Positions 56,903-64,000 of a stretch of DNA of 64,000 bases are shown here, piece by piece. A program made the position numbers and the translations under genes. Position 1 is the first letter of the stretch; each line of letters opens with the position of its first letter. The notes beneath the pieces are model-generated. The model saw only the letters and a list, made by a program, of their open reading frames with translations. It had not been told where the DNA came from and made no database searches. Origin of the DNA: Hyphomicrobium sp. (GTDB lineage: Bacteria > Pseudomonadota > Alphaproteobacteria > Rhizobiales > Hyphomicrobiaceae); assembly GCA_016716675.1 (NCBI GenBank), contig JADJVG010000002.1, positions 270,431 through 334,430 of the forward strand, given 5' to 3'.

Positions 56903-59464
56903 ATGTACGAGGGTGACGGGAGGATGCGGGAGCTTGGTCGTAGGGCTGGAATCGGCGCTCGCATTGCGTTCGCCGTGGCCGCTGCGTTTGCCGGGCTCGT
57001 GCTGTCACCGGCTGGCGCCCAACCTGCAGCGACGGCACCGCTCGCAGCGCCTTCACCAGACAACGCTCCTGCGCCGCCGCCGTTCGCTCCGGCACCCGTA
57101 GCTGCACCCGTGTTGCCGCCTGAGCGGGGCATCGTTGTGCCCGCGCGTCCCACCGAGGCTCGCGCCGCCAAGGCCTATACGGTTTTTGAATCGCACTGTG
57201 CGCGCTGCCACCAGACCGGCAGAACTGAAAACCCGCTGGCTTCCGGCAGCATCGCCAATATTCTGGCCATCGATGAGCTGGCGCGCGATTCACTCGTCGT
57301 GCGTCCCGGCATTCCCGACGCGTCGCCGCTATACGATATTCTCGTCAGCCGCCATGCGCCGCTGGAAATCTATGCGGATGGCCCTGATGCTATCGAGCCG
57401 CAACCCGACGACATTCAAGCGGTGCGCGAATGGATCCGTGATCTCGATCCGAAGGTGCAAACGTGCGCCGATCGCGCGCCGGTGAAGCCGGAAGAACGCG
57501 ATGCGATGATGCGCGAGGCGCAGCGGCTGGAACGCGACGGCGCCAAGGATCTGCGCTTCGTATCACTGATCCATTTGTATAACGCATGTGTGCCGATTGC
57601 CGACATCGCCGCCTATGGGCAGGCGCTGACGAAACTGTTCAACTCGCTGTCATGGACGCCCGAGCCGGCGCGGCTGACGCCACTCGACGCCACTGGCACG
57701 CTGTTCTCGGTGAAGCTCTCGGATTTCGGCTGGGTGTCGGGGCATTGGGACCTGATCCAGCGCGATTCCCCCAAGCTGCCTGAACTAACGATACCAGCCG
57801 ACATTAAAAAAGCGGCGGGCACGGCGTTGCCGTTTGTGCATGGCGATTGGCTGGCGGCGGCCGCGTCCGAACCACCGCTGTATTATGCGCTGCTCGGCTT
57901 GCCGTCGAAGCTCACCGAGCTTGAGCAAATGGTCGGCGTCGATGTCGACCAGAGCATCTCAACGGGTGCGGCTCGCCGCATCACGGTTCGTCAGAGCGCG
58001 ATTACGCGCGGCAATCGTTTGATGGAGCGTCACGCCGGAAAGTATGGGCCGATGTGGCTTGTCTACGACTTCGCGACCAGCAGCGGCGAGCAAGATCTGT
58101 TCGCCCGGCCGCTCGGCCCGAAGGCAACGCCGTCGATCAAGACGCCCTTCAAGCCCGACGAGATCCGCGCGGCATTCGCGTTGCCGAACGGTTTCTTCGG
58201 ATATGCGGTCTTCGACGGCGCCGGCAATCGCGTCGATCGCGTGTTGCCGGGCATCGAAAAGGCGTATGCGGGCACCGAGAGCAACGCGCTCGAACCAGTC
58301 ACCAAGCCGGGCGCGAATTGTTTTGCATGCCACGTTACCGGTATCCGGGTGTCGAAGGATGATTTCCGTCCGCACGTTGCAGTAGTCGCCGCGATGCACG
58401 CCGCTGCTGAGGCCGCCGCAGCAGCAGCGGTACAGCCCGCTGCAACAGCGCCGGACACTGCGCCGCCTGCTCAGGTCAACACGCAAGCGCCACCTGCGCC
58501 CGCGCCGGCAGCGACTTTGCCGCCAATGCTTCCGCGCGACATCACCGATAGCGCGCTTGCCATGCAATCCAACGACAGCGAGACGGCGCTGCTCACCACC
58601 GGCGATAACGAACGCTTTCGGGCGGCGCAGGTTAGCGCCCGGATCGAGCCGGATCTGCGGGTCAAGGGCGAGGAGATCGTGTCGGCGCTGGCGCGCTCGT
58701 ATCGCGGCGGTTCGGACGTGAAGGCGGCCGTGCCGCAGGCGGGGCTGGATCGTGACGCTTTCATGAAGACGCTCAGCGAAACTCAGGGTCCCGCCGCCGC
58801 GCTCGCCCGCCGCCTGCAGCAGGGTGTTCTGCCGCGCTCCGATCTCGACCGCCTGTTTGCCTTGTTGAGAGGCATCGACAAGCCGCAGGCGCCGCAAGGC
58901 ACAGGCGGGTTTCTGCGCGAGGTGAAATCCGAAATCGGACTGAGCGTTTGGATCGACAAGCTGGTGCCGTCGGCTGGTGACCTCGTGACCATCAAAGCGG
59001 AAGCCGACACCGATTGTTTCCTCACGCTGATCAGCATCGACGCGGAAGGCAAGGGAACCGTGCTGTTCCCCAACGACTTTGAGAAAGACAATCTCATCCG
59101 CAGCGGCAAGACGATTGCCATTCCGGCGCCCGATGCCCGCTATCAGCTACGCTTCAAGGCCGACGGAACCGAGATGCTGATCGGACGCTGTTCAACGTCG
59201 GCCACGCCGCCGACCGGCATCGAGCACGATTACGTACGCCAGCGCTTCACCGTGCTCGGCAACTGGGAGAACTTCATCGAGGATACGCTGGTGACGGAAG
59301 CAGAAATGCGCCGCAGCCCGGAGAAAGCCGCACGCGCCAGAACGGCTAAAGCCCAGGCGGCGCAGCGGCAACGCGATCAGAGCGTAGCGGTGCAGCGGCC
59401 CAACACGTCGCCGGGTGTGGCCTTGCGCGACGGGCGCGCGGTCGTCGTGATCGGACGGGATTAG
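56903..59464 (+). CDS. Exported di-heme CxxCH protein with DUF4384-like domain
   Basis: 853 residues. The signal peptide IAFAVAAAFAGLVLSPAGAQ is followed by a Pro/Ala-rich linker. A cytochrome-c-type site CARCHQTGR lies near residues 99-107 and a second CFACHVTG near 473-480. Between them are unassigned segments. A second low-complexity stretch (Ala/Pro, residues 500-555) leads to a C-terminal DUF4384-like domain around 670-775 (SVWIDKLVPSAGDLVTIKAE, LISIDAEGKGTVLFPND). DUF4384 is often found with caspase-like proteins. The start ATG 56903 has CTGGAG seven bases upstream. It follows the caspase gene by 176 bases. Confidence 0.8.
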   Translation: MYEGDGRMRELGRRAGIGARIAFAVAAAFAGLVLSPAGAQPAATAPLAAPSPDNAPAPPPFAPAPVAAPVLPPERGIVVPARPTEARAAKAYTVFESHCARCHQTGRTENPLASGSIANILAIDELARDSLVVRPGIPDASPLYDILVSRHAPLEIYADGPDAIEPQPDDIQAVREWIRDLDPKVQTCADRAPVKPEERDAMMREAQRLERDGAKDLRFVSLIHLYNACVPIADIAAYGQALTKLFNSLSWTPEPARLTPLDATGTLFSVKLSDFGWVSGHWDLIQRDSPKLPELTIPADIKKAAGTALPFVHGDWLAAAASEPPLYYALLGLPSKLTELEQMVGVDVDQSISTGAARRITVRQSAITRGNRLMERHAGKYGPMWLVYDFATSSGEQDLFARPLGPKATPSIKTPFKPDEIRAAFALPNGFFGYAVFDGAGNRVDRVLPGIEKAYAGTESNALEPVTKPGANCFACHVTGIRVSKDDFRPHVAVVAAMHAAAEAAAAAAVQPAATAPDTAPPAQVNTQAPPAPAPAATLPPMLPRDITDSALAMQSNDSETALLTTGDNERFRAAQVSARIEPDLRVKGEEIVSALARSYRGGSDVKAAVPQAGLDRDAFMKTLSETQGPAAALARRLQQGVLPRSDLDRLFALLRGIDKPQAPQGTGGFLREVKSEIGLSVWIDKLVPSAGDLVTIKAEADTDCFLTLISIDAEGKGTVLFPNDFEKDNLIRSGKTIAIPAPDARYQLRFKADGTEMLIGRCSTSATPPTGIEHDYVRQRFTVLGNWENFIEDTLVTEAEMRRSPEKAARARTAKAQAAQRQRDQSVAVQRPNTSPGVALRDGRAVVVIGRD

Positions 59465-60549
59465 AGATCGCGCTCTAGGCGCTTCAATGCCAGCACCGCG
59501 CCCAAGACGATGGCCGAACAGGCGATTAGCGACTGCACCGCGAGCGTCGAAATGCCGGTGACGCCCTGACCGATGGTGCAGCCAAGCGCCATCACACCGC
59601 CGAACCCCATGGCGATGCCGCCAAGTAGATGGCGCAGCACGTCGCCACGGTCGGCAAAGCCCGCGAGCCGGGCGGTCCCGGACATCCAGCTCGACACCAA
59701 TGCTCCGGCCACCACGCCGAATACGCTTGCGGCTCCAAAGCCCGGCAGGCCGAGCGCCGTCGATCGCTCCAGCCAGTCGATGGCGTCACCCACCGGCTTG
59801 ACGAAGCTGAGCGATGCCGGCTGCACTGGGACAACCGCGAAGTCGTCAACCGCCATGCCGGTCAGCGCCCAACCCGCAACCGCGAGGCCGCCAACCGCGA
59901 CGCCGGCCACAAGATTACGGGGTGCCGCCAACACGCCGGCTTTGCCGAACGCGAAGGCCAGCAGCGGCACGGCGGTGAGCAGGGCAGCGCTCCAGCGCGC
60001 CCTTTCAGGCTGCAAGCCCGCCAGCGCCAACAGATCGTCGAGGCCTTGCGACGTTGCAGCGTGGCGCTTCAAGTCGATCGCCGTTGCGCTGTCGATGCCG
60101 ACGCGCAAACCCGAGAGGACGCCGCTGATCGTCGCGTACGCCGTGATCGCCATGACGGCGAGCGAGAAGACGCCGCGCATGTCGCCGCCGCCAGCCCGGA
60201 TCAGCGTGCGGCTTGGGCATCCGCCAGCGTAAACCATGCCAGCGCCGAAGATGATGCCGCCCGCCAAGGCGCCCAGCCAGTTGATGCGCGGCGATAGATA
60301 GATCGATTTTGACAGATCGGTGACACCGTAAGCGTCGAGCGCCTGCGCGCCGAGGATGGCGACGGCGGCAGCAAGCGCGACCGCGCCGAGACGGTTGAGA
60401 TTGCCGGAAAGCCGCCAATCGGAAATGGCGCCCATCGTGCAATAATTAGTCTGCTGGGCTAGACTGCCGAACAGTGCGCCGATCAACAGCCCGCCTGCCG
60501 TCATGGCGATGTCTGGTGAACCGGCGATAAACGCGGCAAGCGCCTGCAT
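59461..60549 (-). CDS. YeeE/YedE family sulfur-compound transporter
   Basis: A 362-residue polytopic protein with the Cys motifs of the thiosulfate transporter family: QQTNYCTMGAISDW, YAGGCPSRTLIR and LGCTIGQGVTGIS. About ten helices are visible. Transports thiosulfate or a related sulfur species into the cytoplasm (family knowledge). The stop overlaps the stop of the di-heme gene by four bases, tail to tail. ATG 60549 is used; TTG 60555 is two codons upstream. Confidence 0.9.
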   Translation of the reverse strand: MQALAAFIAGSPDIAMTAGGLLIGALFGSLAQQTNYCTMGAISDWRLSGNLNRLGAVALAAAVAILGAQALDAYGVTDLSKSIYLSPRINWLGALAGGIIFGAGMVYAGGCPSRTLIRAGGGDMRGVFSLAVMAITAYATISGVLSGLRVGIDSATAIDLKRHAATSQGLDDLLALAGLQPERARWSAALLTAVPLLAFAFGKAGVLAAPRNLVAGVAVGGLAVAGWALTGMAVDDFAVVPVQPASLSFVKPVGDAIDWLERSTALGLPGFGAASVFGVVAGALVSSWMSGTARLAGFADRGDVLRHLLGGIAMGFGGVMALGCTIGQGVTGISTLAVQSLIACSAIVLGAVLALKRLERDL

Positions 60550-60558
60550 GAGCAACCC

Positions 60559-60588
60559 TTGAGTGATCTACCAATGATCTTGAGTGAT
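60559..60588. repeat. Direct repeats TTGAGTGAT, 21 bp apart, in divergent promoter region
   Basis: TTGAGTGAT at 60559-60567 and 60580-60588. The repeat lies between the YeeE gene (minus) and the decarboxylase leader (plus). Two-turn spacing suggests a regulator site, though each copy could also be part of a -35 element. Confidence 0.45.
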
Positions 60589-60756
60589 AATGCTGTGACT
60601 GTTGTCGCCTGTTCCGACCGCCTGAAACGCGCGTGAGCGGACCTTGTCCTGCCTCGCGGGGCGTCCGTCAATCGGTCATCGACGCATTCGTCACGGCGGC
60701 GTTAAGGCGCGAAGAAAAGCGCCGCGCGGGCTGGTCTCTCGCGGCTCATTTGAAAA

Positions 60757-60858
60757 GGGTCTTTACAGGGGGGGTGGGGGACCCTAAATGCAGCGAGTTT
60801 TCCGTTGCCGCGCGGCTACTTTCGCGGCCATCTGCTTTGGTGGAGGCCACTGTTCGAC
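60757..60858 (+). promoter_or_regulatory. Structured leader of the decarboxylase gene (speF-type candidate)
   Basis: GGGTC (60757-60761) pairs with GACCC (60780-60784), enclosing a very G-rich loop. GCCGCG (60807-60812) pairs with CGCGGC (60823-60828), and GGCC (60826-60829) can pair with GGCC (60844-60847), which would mask the sequence just before the ATG at 60859. A speF leader RNA is known upstream of ornithine decarboxylase genes in alphaproteobacteria; the match here is by position and structure only, and the ligand is not established. Confidence 0.45.
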
Positions 60859-62033
60859 ATGGAAAAATTCAGCACAGCGCTGGAAATGGTGAAGGCTATG
60901 AAGCCGGACATTCCGGTCTTCGCGGCCCGTCCGCATGCGGCTGGCCGCGCCGCACGCTGGTTTACCCAGAATTTTCGGGCGAAGTCGCTTACGCCACTAA
61001 GGCGAACCACTCGGTGTTCCTGATCGGCGCGCTGTTCGGCGCCGGCATCACGCAGTTCGACGTCGCCTCGCTGCCGGAGCTGGAGGACGCCTCGACGATT
61101 CCCGGCGTGCGCCTGCACTTCATGCATCCGGTGAAGTCGCGCCACGCCATCCGCAAAGCGTACTTCGACTACGACATCAAATGCTTTGCGCTCGACAGCG
61201 AAGAAGAGCTGCAAAAGATCGTCGAAGAAACCGGCGGTGCCAAGGACCTTGAACTGTTCGTGCGCATTGCGGTGTCAGCGAAGAACAGCCGCATTCCGCT
61301 TGAGCGTAAGTTCGGCGTTGTCGGCCAGCGCGCCCAGCGGCTGCTGGTGAAGACCCGTCAGGTTGCCGACGAACTCGGCATCACGTTCCATGTCGGTTCT
61401 CAAACCACGACGCCGGACGCCTACGCCATGGCGTTCGAGGAAGTGAAGAAGCTGATCGTGAAGGCCGGTGTTGTCGTCGATGCGATCGATGTCGGCGGCG
61501 GTTTCCCGTCGCGCTATACCGACAGTGTGCCCGCGCGCCTGTCTGATTTCATCGATGTCATCAAAACGTCGATGGCCAAAATGCCAGTCACCGATCATTG
61601 CCGCCTGATCTGCGAGCCGGGTCGGGCGCTGGTCGCGGAAGCCGAGAGCCTGATCGTTAAGGTCGATTTGCGCAAGGGCGACGAACTTTACATCAACGAC
61701 GGCGGCTATGGCGCGCTGTTCGATAGCGCTCAACTCGGGTTCGTTTTCCCCGTGCGGCTGCTGCGCGACGGTCTCGATCCCAATGAACCGCTGGTGCCGT
61801 TCGAATTCTGGGGGCCGACGTGTGACTCGATCGACCACATGAAAGGTCCGTTCCTGCTGCCGGCATCGGTGCGCGAGGGCGACTATATCGAGATCGGCAA
61901 CATTGGCGCTTATGGGCGCGCGATTTCAACGCGCTTCAATGGCTATGGCGCCTACCACGATGTCATCCTGCAGGATGAGCCGATGTACTCAATCTACACG
62001 GAAGAAGATCTGCCCATCGCCAACAAGGCTTAG
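60859..62033 (+). CDS. Ornithine/lysine-type decarboxylase, fold III (frameshifted)
   Basis: PLP-dependent decarboxylase of the eukaryotic-like ODC family, making putrescine from ornithine (or cadaverine from lysine). The first frame starts MEKFSTALEMVKAMKPD and includes VFAARPHAAGRAARWF. The second carries the PLP Lys in VAYATKANHSVFL, then FHVGSQTTTPDAYAM, DVGGGFPSRYTD, CEPGRAL and the active-site Cys in GPTCDSIDH. One added T in TTTT at 60972-60975 joins the frames and gives 391 residues, the usual length. It is followed by agmatine deiminase and its partner, so putrescine is the common product. Confidence 0.9.
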
Positions 62034-62131
62034 GCGCAGTGCCGCACTTCACACGAGCCGCCCGAAGGCATTGCGGCTCGCTCTCGCTCTGCGCCGGCAG
62101 ACTTTGGCCGCGCTGTTTAAGGATCACGAAC

Positions 62132-63154
62132 ATGATGAAGTCTGCTGTCAACGGCGTTTCGGTGCCCGCCGAATGGGCTCCACAAAAAGCGATTTGGACC
62201 GCTTGGCCGTCCAGCGCCGATGAGTGGGCGGGCGATTTGGACAGCCCACGCCGCGACGTTGCCAATCTCGTGCGCGCGCTGGCGCCGACAAACAAGGTCT
62301 ACGTGCTCGTCAACAACGCGGAAGCCGAACAATCGGCGCGCACGGCGCTGGGCGCCGCAGCCGAACTCGTTACCGCGAAGTATGGCGATATCTGGCTACG
62401 TGATACGGGGCCGATTTTTGCTGGCAGCGCGGACGGCAAGATAGCGCTGCGCTTCGCGACGAACAGTTGGGGCGGCAAGTACGATCTGCCGGACGACGCG
62501 ACAGTCGGCGATGACGTGGCGCGCGTGTCGCAGACGGCGATCAAGCGTTTCGATTTTGTGCTGGAAGGTGGCGCGATCGATCAGGATGGCGAAGGCACCA
62601 TTCTGACGACGCGGCAGACGCTGCTCAATCCCAATCGCAACAACTGGACGCGCGAACAGGCGGAAGCCGAGCTGGCACGCGCGTTCGGCGCCAAGAAAGT
62701 GATCTGGATCGATGAGGGGCTGCTCAACGACCATACCGATGGCCATATCGATAACATCGCCCGCTTCGTGGCGCCCGGTCGCGTCGTCTGCCAGGCGCCC
62801 GCCGGTCCTGACGATCCCAATGCCGGCCGCCTCAACGCCATTGCCGACGTTTTGTCGGCCGCGACCGATGCGGCTGGCCGCAAGCTGGATGTGATCCGCA
62901 TTCCGGGCGCCGGCCTTTATCACAATGCGCTCGGTGAAATTTCGCCGGCTTCGCATATGAATTTCATTATCGCGAACGGGATTGTCGTGGTGCCGGTTTA
63001 CGGAACGGCGACGGAAGCTGCGGCGCTGGCCGCCCTTCAGGCTGTGTTCCCGGATCGCAAAGTGGTCGGCGTTTCATCGAAGGGATTGCTCGGTGCGGGT
63101 GAAGCCGGCGGCGGGTCGTTCCATTGCATCACGCAGCAGGAGCCCCTCGTATGA
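62132..63154 (+). CDS. aguA: Agmatine deiminase
   Basis: Converts agmatine to N-carbamoylputrescine and ammonia; cytoplasmic. Motifs: PAEWAPQKAIWTAWP at the N-terminus, DIWLRDTGPIF, EGGAIDQDGEGTILTT, NDHTDGHIDNIARF (catalytic His) and the catalytic Cys in GGGSFHCITQQEP near the end. Length 340 is slightly short but complete. ATG 62132 follows AAGGA nine bases upstream; a second ATG follows at once. The stop overlaps the next gene's start by four bases (ATGA), showing coupling. Confidence 0.95.
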   Translation: MMKSAVNGVSVPAEWAPQKAIWTAWPSSADEWAGDLDSPRRDVANLVRALAPTNKVYVLVNNAEAEQSARTALGAAAELVTAKYGDIWLRDTGPIFAGSADGKIALRFATNSWGGKYDLPDDATVGDDVARVSQTAIKRFDFVLEGGAIDQDGEGTILTTRQTLLNPNRNNWTREQAEAELARAFGAKKVIWIDEGLLNDHTDGHIDNIARFVAPGRVVCQAPAGPDDPNAGRLNAIADVLSAATDAAGRKLDVIRIPGAGLYHNALGEISPASHMNFIIANGIVVVPVYGTATEAAALAALQAVFPDRKVVGVSSKGLLGAGEAGGGSFHCITQQEPLV

Positions 63155-64000
63155 GCAAGCGCACGATCAGCGTCGCAGCCCTCCAGACGTCGTATGGCGC
63201 GGACATGAAGGCGAATATCGCCAAGACGGAAAAGCTAGTGCGGGAAGCGGCCAAGCAAGGCGCGCAAGTCATTTTGCCGTCTGAACTGTTCCAGGGATTG
63301 TACTTCTGCACCGAACAGAATCCGGAGTGGTTCACAACCGCCTATCCGGCGGCGACGCACCCTTGCGTGATCGCCATGCAGAAGCTTGCCAAGACGTTGA
63401 AGGTGGTGATCCCGATCTCGATTTTCGAGAAGGATGGTCCGCGCTATTACAACAGCGTCGTGATTGCGGACGCCGACGGCGAGATCCTCGGACTTTATCG
63501 CAAGAGCCACATTCCCGATGGTCCGGGCTATCAGGAGAAGTATTACTTCCGCCCCGGCGACACCGGCTTCAAGGCGTGGTCGACGAAGTATGGCCGCATC
63601 GGTGTCGGCATTTGCTGGGATCAGTGGTATCCGGAATGCGCCCGCGCCATGATGCTCGAAGGTGCAGACATTCTTTTCTATCCGACCGCCATCGGTTCCG
63701 AACCCTATGACGGCGCGCTTGATACGCATGAGCGCTGGCAGCGCGCCATGCAGGGACACGCCGTGTCAAACGCCGTGCCCGTCATCGCCTCGAACCGCAT
63801 CGGTCTGGAGGACGTGGGCGGCAAACAGCGCTTCTACGGTCACTCATTTATTGCCGACCACACCGGCGAGATTGTCAAGAGCTTCTCGGCCAAGGACGAG
63901 GGCGTGCTTGTGCATACGTTCGATCTCAATGAAATCGAGGCGTATCGCGCCGATTGGGGGTTCTTCCGCGACCGTCGGACCGACCTCTACGCCAGGTCAA
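63151..64000 (+). CDS. aguB: N-carbamoylputrescine amidase (3' end outside the window)
   Basis: Nitrilase-family amidohydrolase that releases putrescine, CO2 and ammonia from N-carbamoylputrescine. The triad is visible: Glu in LPSELFQGLYF, Lys in YRKSHIPDGPGYQEKYYF and Cys in GVGICWDQWYPE. 283 codons are present with no stop before 64000, so about ten C-terminal residues are missing (family length near 290). Start ATG overlaps the aguA stop. The partial status is due to the window edge. Confidence 0.95.
   Translation, partial: MSKRTISVAALQTSYGADMKANIAKTEKLVREAAKQGAQVILPSELFQGLYFCTEQNPEWFTTAYPAATHPCVIAMQKLAKTLKVVIPISIFEKDGPRYYNSVVIADADGEILGLYRKSHIPDGPGYQEKYYFRPGDTGFKAWSTKYGRIGVGICWDQWYPECARAMMLEGADILFYPTAIGSEPYDGALDTHERWQRAMQGHAVSNAVPVIASNRIGLEDVGGKQRFYGHSFIADHTGEIVKSFSAKDEGVLVHTFDLNEIEAYRADWGFFRDRRTDLYARS

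Overview
The window is about 60% GC, densely packed chromosomal DNA from an alphaproteobacterium, most likely of the order Hyphomicrobiales (former Rhizobiales). The inference rests on gene content and order: miaA-ilvI-ilvH-ilvC, leuA followed by mreBCD-mrdA-rodA, a complete ccoNOQP-ccoGHIS set behind FNR/FixK boxes next to an FnrN-type regulator, a DUF1289 gene, and an Atm1-type ABC exporter. The genus cannot be fixed from the sequence. No rRNA, insertion sequence, prophage or CRISPR array was seen. One tRNA (Lys, anticodon CTT) is present.

Layout. 1-5.8 kb: a frameshifted Atm1-like ABC exporter, a 46-residue membrane peptide with its own promoter and terminator, a hypothetical membrane protein, a porin and miaA. 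5.9-16 kb: branched-chain amino acid synthesis (ilvI, ilvH, ilvC, leuA) with passengers (secreted protein, GST, DUF1190 lipoprotein, Nudix, PhzF). LeuA is preceded by a leucine-rich leader ORF. 16.3-22 kb: the rod-shape and elongasome operon mreB-mreC-mreD-mrdA-rodA. 22.2-33.5 kb: tRNA-Lys and a microaerobic respiration block (FnrN regulator, hemerythrin, cbb3 oxidase and its maturation genes) with two perfect TTGAT-N4-ATCAA boxes. 33.5-44 kb: acetate symporter operon with a DUF294/CBS protein and an exonuclease, then CDF exporter, CBS protein, dusA, TauE-type permease and phosphomannomutase. 44-54.6 kb: two tandem retropepsin-like proteases, DUF1289, a histidine kinase, nuclease, GST, a DUF442-type protein, and an Lrp/HIBADH/ilvA/AHAS-like group. 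54.9-59.5 kb: an exported caspase-like protein followed by a di-heme DUF4384 protein. 59.5-64 kb: YeeE permease and three putrescine genes (ornithine-type decarboxylase behind a structured leader, agmatine deiminase, N-carbamoylputrescine amidase cut by the window end).

Working together: the ilv/leu genes build Val/Ile/Leu, while Lrp, HIBADH and threonine deaminase suggest the later group is tied to the same metabolism. FnrN, hemerythrin and cbb3 oxidase form an oxygen-limited respiratory module. The decarboxylase and the agmatine branch give two routes to putrescine.

Seven conserved genes (ABC exporter, leuA, actP, DUF294 protein, exonuclease, histidine kinase, decarboxylase) are each broken by a single frame change, nearly all at a short homopolymer. 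This pattern points to base-calling errors rather than gene decay, so these genes are annotated here as single interrupted reading units. The most unusual locus is the exported caspase-SEL1-peptidoglycan-binding protein paired with a CxxCH/DUF4384 protein.
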